This document shows, one piece after another, positions 57,013-64,000 of a stretch of DNA of 64,000 bases. Location of the stretch: the NCBI GenBank assembly GCA_017354895.1, contig CP071495.1, positions 3,765,001-3,829,000 of the forward strand. Reading direction: 5' to 3'. The translations under genes and the position numbers were made by a program. Each line of letters starts with the position of its first letter. The first letter of the stretch is position 1. Source of the stretch: Podospora comata. Taxonomy: Eukaryota; Ascomycota; Sordariomycetes; Sordariales; Podosporaceae. The notes below the pieces were generated by a model that was not told the origin of the DNA, searched no databases, and was given only the letters and a program-made list of their open reading frames with translations.

Positions 57013-58787
57013 CTTAGTGGGGCGCGGGCGCACCACGGACCAATCAGAACAGGATCAATGGGATCGAGGATCGATCCAGGAGAGTCAACCCCAAAAGGGA
57101 CAGTATCGATCACTTCTCCCAGCGTAGGCTCACCATGGATCACGGTGCCAAGAGTGATCCTGGATCACTCCCGTCACCTTAGGATCACTTTGATCACCAC
57201 GCTCCTAGCGCTCCCAGGCGCTCCACCTCCCATTGGTTCCTTTAACGATTGGCTGGGCACGTCCTCTGCCCCGCATACTCTTCAACCTGCCCGCTGGCTT
57301 AACTGTGACATTACGGCACGTTGTTACGAGATAAGTAGGGGCGGCTCGCTTCCATACCTTTCTAGGTAAGACGTATGCTTCGAGTCAATGCTCCGCCTCC
57401 CGAAGGAGAGTGCAGTCTTTAGATTCCCTGTCCGGTTAAGTTTTCCACGCAGGTATGGGTCTCGGCCTTTGGGATTATACACAAACAGCACCCCAGCCGG
57501 AGCCGCCTAGCACTACGGCACATCACCACAATAGTGGTCTACATTGTTCTCCCATCTCCTAGCGGGCCTTCTTCCTTAACAAACCCCTCGTCTGCGGTGC
57601 ATCAGCTTGTAAGATATCCTCCTTAATCTTCCAGACTTAGTAACAGTGGCCAGGGCAACTCCAGTTCAGCAAGGACGCGTTCGTGCATCCTAATGGGTGT
57701 CACAATACATGTAAACTGGGATATGGCAATACAGTATCAGTCTATCTGCGTTATTACAGCACAAGACCTGACACTGGGTTGCATATAAGGTGTAATGTTC
57801 GAAAGCGGATTGAATCCGGCGGAAATTCTGGAATCGGAGAAGCTTAGGAATTGAAGCGGTTTTAGTTTGGTGATACCATTAATTTTGTTATTTTGGTGGA
57901 CTTGTTATAAGTATGGTGAGCGATGGCCGGGATCATAATGACCGGTATTTCCTATAAACTGGGACTGGCAGCTGAGGCCAGGGGAAACTGGATTGGACCG
58001 GTGAATTATCCCGAGAAGTTGTTATCCACGCATGTCTGCATTCTGCAATTCTGTGGTACTGTAGTGGTAGAAGGAGTGGACGATAGCCACCCTCTGACCT
58101 AACACTCCTGATCAGGACTCGCCAGGTCTTGATCTCTTACATGCGCGAGAGATATAGTCCCGCCTTACGCTCCAGGAGTCCAGTCAGATATTCATTTTCA
58201 AGAACCTTGGCATACGATGGGCGACGACAGTTTGTGAATGCCTGAAGGAACTTGGCAAACCGGATATCTTACAGTGCAATACTACAGTGACAACGATACA
58301 GTATAAGGACACTTCTGGAAGCCGGCCCGGAGCGGACCTTCTTTGAGTTTTGGCCGGTGGTCGCCCCCCCCTCCCCTCACGCCACCCACGGAAAATACCG
58401 AGAATGCTCAACAACGGCAAGCAGGGTTTTGTGGGTTCTCAATCTCGCTTGCTTCTTTTTCTCAACCGCGGCCCTGAAACGTAAGAACTCGGTTGTTAGT
58501 CATAGGTATCCGGGTTGTTGCGGCATTGTTACCAATTTTGAAGGAAAGATAATGCCGACGACACGAGGGTCGACCCCGCTCAACTGTACGACATCGCCAA
58601 TCCGCCGTTGCATGAGGCGTTTTCACTACGCAGATTGTTGAGTAGCCCTTATCGCGAATCAACGGTTGGGAATATGTCATCACAGGTTGGCGGGCCTTCA
58701 CCTTGCACGGTACACTGAGGCGACCAGATGCCTGGAGCACATTGCTTTCACTAGGTATCCCAGCAAACGTCAACTCTGAGAGCATCA
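57013..58787. other. Intergenic between retrotransposon nest and bioB
   Basis: The 57040-57200 stretch is rich in GATC-containing near-repeats (GGATCGAGGATCGATCC, GATCACTTTGATCACC), possibly further LTR U3 material. The rest shows no supported gene. Confidence 0.4.
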
Positions 58788-60086
58788 ATGCTGGCCCCAT
58801 CGTCTGCCAGAGCCCTCCTTCGCCGCCCCCCATTTACAACTGGGTTGGGGGGGCAAACTCCGATAGTCGGAGCTTCGAATCGCTGGCTGACGACACTCGG
58901 TCACCGCCGACAACAATCCACAGCTACCGCAGACACAACAGCAAACGCAAACGATCAGGATGTAGCATCTATCCACGATAATGTCGAGCATCAACAGTGG
59001 GCGAGACAGGTTCTGCGGGATGCCGTTGCTGCCGCGGCGCCGAGATATACCTGGTCAAAGGAGGAGACGGCGGCCATCTACCACCAGCCCCTGATGGAAC
59101 TTGCATTTCAAGCGGTGAGATACATGGCTCGATCCGTGTGCTCAAAGCTGTCACTAATTCCCGGCATCACATGAATGCAGGCCCAAGTCCACCGTCGATT
59201 CCATAACCCGTCCGAAGTCCAGCTCTGCACCCTCATGAACATCAAGACAGGAGGCTGCAGCGAGGATTGTTCCTACTGCGCCCAGTCGACTCGCTACCAA
59301 AAAGGCACCGGCCTCCAAGCCAAGCGTGTCGAAACCGTCGAGACAGTCCTTGAAGCCGCCCGTATAGCCAAGGCCAATGGCAGCACACGCTTCTGCATGG
59401 GAGCCGCCTGGCGCGACATGCGTGGCCGCAACAACAGTCTGCGCAATGTGAAAGAGATGGTGTCGGGAGTGCGGGCCATGGGAATGGAGGTGTGCGTGAC
59501 GCTGGGCATGATCGATGCCGAACAGGCCAAGGAGCTCCGCGAGGCTGGTCTCACAGCCTACAACCACAACCTCGACACGAGCCGCGAGTTCTACCCCAGC
59601 ATCATCTCGACCCGTACCTACGACGAGCGTCTTGCTACCCTGGGCCATGTTCGCGATGCTGGGATCAACGTCTGCTCGGGGGGTATTCTGGGTCTGGGCG
59701 AGACCGACAAGGACAGGATTGGATTGCTGCATACCGCTGCCACGCTGCCGAGCCACCCGGAAAGTTTCCCAGTGAACGCGCTGGTCCCCATCAAGGGCAC
59801 GCCACTGGGTGACAGAAAGCCGATTGACTTCACCAGCATGCTGCGCACCATTGCCGCGGCGAGAATCATCATGCCGGCTACCATTATTCGTATCGCCGCG
59901 GGCCGCAAGACAATGACGGAGGAGCAACAAGCCATGTGCTTCATGGCTGGAGCCAATGCTGTCTTCACGGGAGAAAAGATGCTCACGACAGAGTGCAACG
60001 GATGGGATGATGATGCTGTATTGTTTGAACGTTGGGGCTTGCAGCCGATGAAGAGCTTTGCAAAGTCGGCAGCGCCAGCTAGCTAG
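58788..60086 (+). CDS. bioB: Biotin synthase
   Basis: Radical-SAM enzyme that inserts sulfur into dethiobiotin, the last step of biotin synthesis. Exon 58788-59114, intron 59115-59180 (GTGAGA...TGCAG, phase 0), exon 59181-60086; 410 residues. The radical-SAM motif GGCSEDCSYCAQS provides three cysteines for the 4Fe-4S cluster. Other family blocks are YNHNLDTS, SGGILGLGE, NALVPIKGTP and IRIAAGR. The first 45 residues are Arg/Ser-rich without acids (LAPSSARALLRRPPF), a mitochondrial targeting signal in keeping with the Fe-S-dependent reaction. The stop TAG overlaps the stop of the convergent bioF gene. The full biotin pathway follows on the right. Confidence 0.95.
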
Positions 60087-61450
60087 AGTCTCGACTTCGA
60101 AACATTCATCTGAGAAACTACCCATGATTCTATCGCTGACACTATCCCGACAGCCTCATCTGCAGTGTTGGCAGCGTGAAGGCATAGACGTATCCTCTCT
60201 GTTCCCTTGGGCACCGTTGGAGAGACAATAGGGCGCACCATGAATCCGTTCTGTTGACAGTGACCTGCTAGGCTGCGTGGATGATCGGTAAATACCGGGA
60301 TAATGGAGGATTTTGGCTCAACCAAGCTGACGCGAAGTAAATGTGATGGAGGTTTCAGTCTCTCGTACATCTCCATCAACAAGCAGTGGGCGTTCTTGAC
60401 GAGGTTTCTGAGGCGATGAACCAGTGGCTCAGCTCCGCCGCTCATCATGAATTCGTAAGCTACCTCGATACTGATCAGAGACGGAAGCGCCATGGCAGTC
60501 GTGTAGATGAGCGTGCGAGCATAGTTGATCAAGTATGATCGGGTGATGTCAGAGCACAAGATGAGCCCGCCCGAACAGCCCATCGCTTTGCCAAACCCCA
60601 TCACCCTCGCCCACACTCGATTCTCGAGGCCCAGCTCGGACACTAGACCTTGGCCTCTTTTCCCAAAAACCCCTAACGAGTGAGCCTCATCGACGATAAC
60701 AAGTCCGTTTCCTTTTGGCAGCCAACGTTCCACACAGTCTGTGATGTCTTTCAGGGGACAAACATCCCCATCCATGCTGTAGACACCCTCAACGGAAATA
60801 AAGACGTTTCTCTCCCCGGACTTGAAGAGATGCCCACCTGGTCTGCTGAAAAGACCCACCAAGACCGTTTCCAGCGACTCGGGCTTCCCTTTTCCGTGCT
60901 CCACAGTCTTCTCGGTGCTCCAGACTTTGCTGTGCGCAAACGATAACTTTTCGGCAGCTCGGCTGAGACGCATCCCGTCGTGGATACTAGCGTGAACCAG
61001 CTCGTCGTACAGGACAACATCGTCTGGCTGCGGGACACAGCTGAAGAGTCCCACGTTGGCGTCCATGGCTGAGTTGAAGAGTAGGGAAGCAGGGGCACTG
61101 TGAAAGGCGGCGAGGGTTTTCTCGAGCGCTTCTGCCTTGGGTGAGTTTCCATCGAGGAGACGGGAGCCTCCTGAGCCGAGGAGGGATGGGGTGTTGGCGT
61201 GTGCGGCGTCTTGAAGTCGTGACAAAAACGTTCGTTTGACTGATGGCTGAGCAGACAGGGAGAGGTATGCGTTTGAGGAGAAGTCTGCTGTGCCGGGAGG
61301 GACGAGGGTCAGGCTGCGGAACATGTCGCGGGCCTTGCGGCGATCCAGGTGTTTATTGAGGGAGGCATCGAGTCGGTTGACTTGTGACATGGCGGTTGGA
61401 TTTCTTACGGTGTTGAAGTTGGATGGTTGTCTCGCCGTTTCGAGATCCAT
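60083..61450 (-). CDS. bioF: 8-amino-7-oxononanoate (KAPA) synthase
   Basis: PLP enzyme condensing pimeloyl-thioester and alanine to KAPA, the first ring-pathway step. Single exon from ATG 61450 to TAG 60083, 455 residues; a later ATG (near 61390) is an alternative start. Alpha-oxoamine synthase marks: GSGGSRLLDGN, VIVDEAHSLGVFG (cofactor-binding Asp/His) and the PLP-lysine region MGFGKAMGCSGG. The usual length for the family is about 390; the extra N-terminal 40-50 residues may be a targeting segment, perhaps peroxisomal or mitochondrial (not resolved). The last residues are SRL, which resembles a PTS1 peroxisomal signal (S-[KR]-L), consistent with the peroxisomal KAPA synthases described in fungi. 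Confidence 0.93.
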   Translation of the reverse strand: MDLETARQPSNFNTVRNPTAMSQVNRLDASLNKHLDRRKARDMFRSLTLVPPGTADFSSNAYLSLSAQPSVKRTFLSRLQDAAHANTPSLLGSGGSRLLDGNSPKAEALEKTLAAFHSAPASLLFNSAMDANVGLFSCVPQPDDVVLYDELVHASIHDGMRLSRAAEKLSFAHSKVWSTEKTVEHGKGKPESLETVLVGLFSRPGGHLFKSGERNVFISVEGVYSMDGDVCPLKDITDCVERWLPKGNGLVIVDEAHSLGVFGKRGQGLVSELGLENRVWARVMGFGKAMGCSGGLILCSDITRSYLINYARTLIYTTAMALPSLISIEVAYEFMMSGGAEPLVHRLRNLVKNAHCLLMEMYERLKPPSHLLRVSLVEPKSSIIPVFTDHPRSLAGHCQQNGFMVRPIVSPTVPKGTERIRLCLHAANTADEAVGIVSAIESWVVSQMNVSKSRL

Positions 61451-61640
61451 CTTGCACAAAAGTATAATTATGTTATGACAATTGCAACCCAAAAAATGCC
61501 GTCCGATCTCGGTAAAAGGCTATGCCGATTCAACGCGCTCTCCGTGGGGGTCTTGCGGGTTGCCCGCTCGCTTGTTTCGACTGCAACTTCATCTCCAGCA
61601 TGCAAACATTGCACTTCACAGCATCGCAGTCGAAATAACC
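61451..61640. promoter_or_regulatory. Divergent promoter shared by bioF and bioDA
   Basis: 190 bp between the outward-facing start codons of two biotin genes, so both promoters are confined here. No specific regulator site is recognised. Confidence 0.6.
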
Positions 61641-64000
61641 ATGTCGCCGCAGTTGGGCGCTCTGCTGCACCGCTCGTTGCGTGTGTACCAAGTATGGGGC
61701 GCCAACACAGAAGTCGGCAAGACTGTCTTCAGCACCATTCTCTGCAAGTTGACCAGCGGCTACAAGCCGGATGAAAAAACAGCATTCCTCAAGCCCGTTT
61801 CTACCGGGCCAGCAGAGGAAGCAGACGGTCGGTGTAAGAACTATCTCGACATTCCGACTCTGAGGGCCTTACTAATTCACAACATAGATGTCTAGACACC
61901 CTGTGGCTCCCCTGTATAAATGTCTGATGTCTCTTAGCCACATTTCAAAGTTTACACCGGGACTGGACTCACAGACGCTGTACCAGTTTGATCTTCCCGT
62001 GAGCCCTCATCTCGCAGCCCAGGTCTCCCAACAGAATACACCTTCAGACGAAGAGGTTCTCTGCAAGATCCACGAATTTGCTTCCCGCCTCGATTCCACT
62101 CACCCCGGATGGCTGTTTGTCGAAACCGCCGGCGGCGTGCACTCCCCTGGCCCTTCCGGCACCACACAAGCCGACCTCTACAGGCCACTTCGCCTCCCTG
62201 CCATCCTCATCGGCGATGCCAAGCTCGGCGGCATCTCCTCGACCATTTCGGCCTTTGAATCCCTCAAAATTCGTGGCTACGACGTGGAGTTGGTCCTCTT
62301 GTTCGAGGACAAGACCTACCAAAACCACAGCTATCTTACCCCTTATTTCCAAGAAAAACACTCCATCCCCGTCCAGACAGTCCCCCTCCCTCCTCCACGT
62401 CTTTCGCCCTCTAACGACGTTAGCAACATGCAAACTTACTATACTACAGCTCTGGGTCTCCCCTCTCTCTCCGCCATCCCCTCGCATCTTTCGTCGTTGC
62501 ATCAAGCCCGCATTGCCCGTCTACAGTCCATGCCTGTGACTGCCTCCAAAACAATCTGGTACCCCTTCACCCAGCACCAGCAGCTCACCCCGGATAAAAT
62601 CACCGTCATCGACTCGGCCAAGGACTCCCACTTTGACACTTTCCAGTCGGGTTCACCCAGCAAGTCACTGCTCCGGCCAATGTTTGACGGCTCAGCCTCG
62701 TGGTGGACCCAGGGCCTTGGCCACGGGAACCCAGCCCTTTCTCTTGCTGCTGCTTATGCGGCTGGTCGGTATGGGCATGTGATGTTTGCTGAGGCTGTCC
62801 ATGAGCCTGCTCTCGCGCTGGCAGAGATGCTGATTACCGGGATGGGAAACAAGCGGTTGAAGAGGGTTTTCTACTCTGACAATGGGAGTACGGGGGTGGA
62901 AGTGGGGGTGAAGATGGCTTTGGGGGCTGCGAGGGCGAGGTATGGGTGGGCAGGGGAGGAAAAGGTTGGAGTGATTGGGCTCAAGGGGAGTTATCATGGG
63001 GATACCATCGGGGCGATGGACTGTAGCGAGCCGGGGGTGTTTAATGAGAAGGTGGAGTGGTATGAGGGAAAGGGAGCTTGGTTGGGGAGTCCGGGGGTGA
63101 TGTGTGAGAAGGGGGTTTGGGTTGTGGAGGGGGGAGGGGAGTTTAAGACGTTGGGTGATGTTTTTGATGTGGAGGGACGGGAGAAAAGGGGGGAGGGAAG
63201 GGGGTATGAGAAGGAGATCAGAGGAGTTTTGGAGAAGCTGGTGGGTGAAGAGGGGAAGAAGTTTGGGGCCTTGATTCTGGAGCCGGTTGTGTTGGGGGCG
63301 GGTGGGATGCATTTGGTGTAAGTTCCACGATGAATCAAGTGAGTTGTGATACTAACAGCTGTCTGCCACAGGGATCCCCTTTTTCAGCGGACGCTGGTTA
63401 AGGTCGTCCGACAATCACCAGAGCTATTCGGTAGAAAGCATCAACCAAACGACGAGCTGGATTGGAGCGGCCTTCCGGTTGTGTTTGACGAGGTCTTTAC
63501 AGGAATTTATCGTCTCGGCCGCTTCAGTGCTGCCTCGTTTCTCGGCGTCGATCCTGACATTTCCGTCCACGCAAAGCTGCTGACTGGTGGTCTGCTGCCG
63601 CTCAGTGTTACCTTGGCATCTGAGAGCGTCTTCCGGTCGTTTTTGAGTGACGATAAGAGTGATGCCCTCTTGCACGGACACAGCTATACGGCTCATGCTG
63701 TTGGCTGCCAGGTAGCTTTGGAGAGTCTGAAGACAATGATGAAGATGGAAAAGAGCGGGGAGTGGGCTTGGGCTATTTCGAGTCAGCAGAAAGGCGACGA
63801 TCAAACCCAGTATGCCAGATCTGAGCAGGTTGCTGCGATTGCTGATTCCAGGGTCTGGTCGGTGTGGAGTCATGAGTTGGTTGAATGGCTTTCATGGCAG
63901 AAAGGGGTTGAAGGTGTGTGGGCGCTTGGAACGGTCCTGGCGATTCACATGGGCTCGGCGGGCGGTGTCGTAGGTGTAGGCTACAAGAGCACTGCTGCAA
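61641..64000 (+). CDS. bioDA: Bifunctional dethiobiotin synthetase / DAPA aminotransferase, 3' end beyond window
   Basis: Fused BioD-BioA enzyme (plant BIO3-BIO1 and fungal bioDA type) for KAPA to DAPA and DAPA to dethiobiotin. Exons: 61641-61831, 61938-63317, 63372-64000 (open at the edge). The ATG at 61641 follows ATAACC; an in-frame upstream extension to 61482 is not needed. The BioD half has the P-loop GANTEVGKT, PVSTGP, TAGGVHSPGPSG and GDAKLGGISST. The BioA half starts near 62560 (WYPFTQHQQL) with DGSASWWTQGLGHGNP, SDNGSTGVEVGVKMALG, SYHGDTIGAMDCSEPG, VVFDEVFTGIYRLG and the PLP lysine in HAKLLTGGLLP. The intron at 61832-61937 ends at TCTTAG; an earlier AG would break the frame. The coding strand is G-rich between about 62700 and 63300. 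Confidence 0.94.

Noticed and set aside
61482-61640. Upstream in-frame extension of bioDA
   Set aside because: The ATG at 61641 has a better context and begins just before the BioD P-loop region; a targeting extension cannot be excluded but is unsupported.

Overview
The window is nuclear DNA of a filamentous ascomycete (Pezizomycotina, most likely a Sordariomycete). The genes are split by short GT-AG introns (about 43-190 bp), often with CTAAC-like branch points. AT-rich blocks and C-to-T damage in repeats look like repeat-induced point mutation (RIP). The gene set (NRPS, patatin-NLR, Hce2 effector, bioDA fusion, RNAi polymerase) is typical of these fungi. There are no bacterial operons and no CRISPR array. 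Exon models below were built by hand from splice sites and checked for codon phase.

Layout. 1-6077: 3' two thirds of a nonribosomal peptide synthetase. 6438-6612: a 21-bp tandem repeat. 6678-7880: a kelch-repeat gene or gene remnant related to Tea1/Kel1. 9025-10111: a spliced gene of unknown function. 10870-12030: an AT-rich, gene-free block. 12528-14918 (minus) and 16274-19549 (plus): a divergent pair, pyranose 2-oxidase and an aldos-2-ulose dehydratase-like protein, which together could form a glucosone/cortalcerone pathway. 20444-21130: LTR remnants. 22649-26824: a patatin/NB-ARC/TPR immune-type receptor whose TPR array carries seven in-frame nonsense codons. 27015-27480: MULE transposase scrap. 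28221-29051: 3'-5' exonuclease-like gene. 32025-32324: two intron-bearing tRNA genes. 32854-33683: short-chain dehydrogenase. 33942-34860: TauD-type dioxygenase lacking a clear 5' end. 35500-36532: LTR remnant and a gene fragment.

36826-42132 (minus) is one gene: an RNA-dependent RNA polymerase joined through a single 93-bp intron to a UPF1-like superfamily 1 helicase. It is divergent from a small P-loop ATPase (42498-43127). Then come a GH43-like fragment, a small Cys-rich ORF, an Hce2-type secreted effector (44705-45256), a RIP-damaged gene (49173-49990), a secreted beta/gamma-crystallin-like protein (50987-52032) and a disordered protein (52980-54158). 54521-57012 is a nest of LTR-retrotransposon pieces with a Gag remnant.

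58788-64000 is a biotin cluster: bioB (plus), bioF (minus) and bioDA (plus, running off the window). bioB and bioF converge and their stop codons interlock in one CTAG. bioF and bioDA share a 190-bp divergent promoter. Together they encode the KAPA to DAPA to dethiobiotin to biotin steps.

The strongest candidates for something new are the pyranose oxidase/dehydratase pair, the RdRP-helicase fusion, the RIP-riddled NLR repeat array, and a repeated composition flip (C-rich to G-rich coding strand) near the 3' ends of six genes on both strands.
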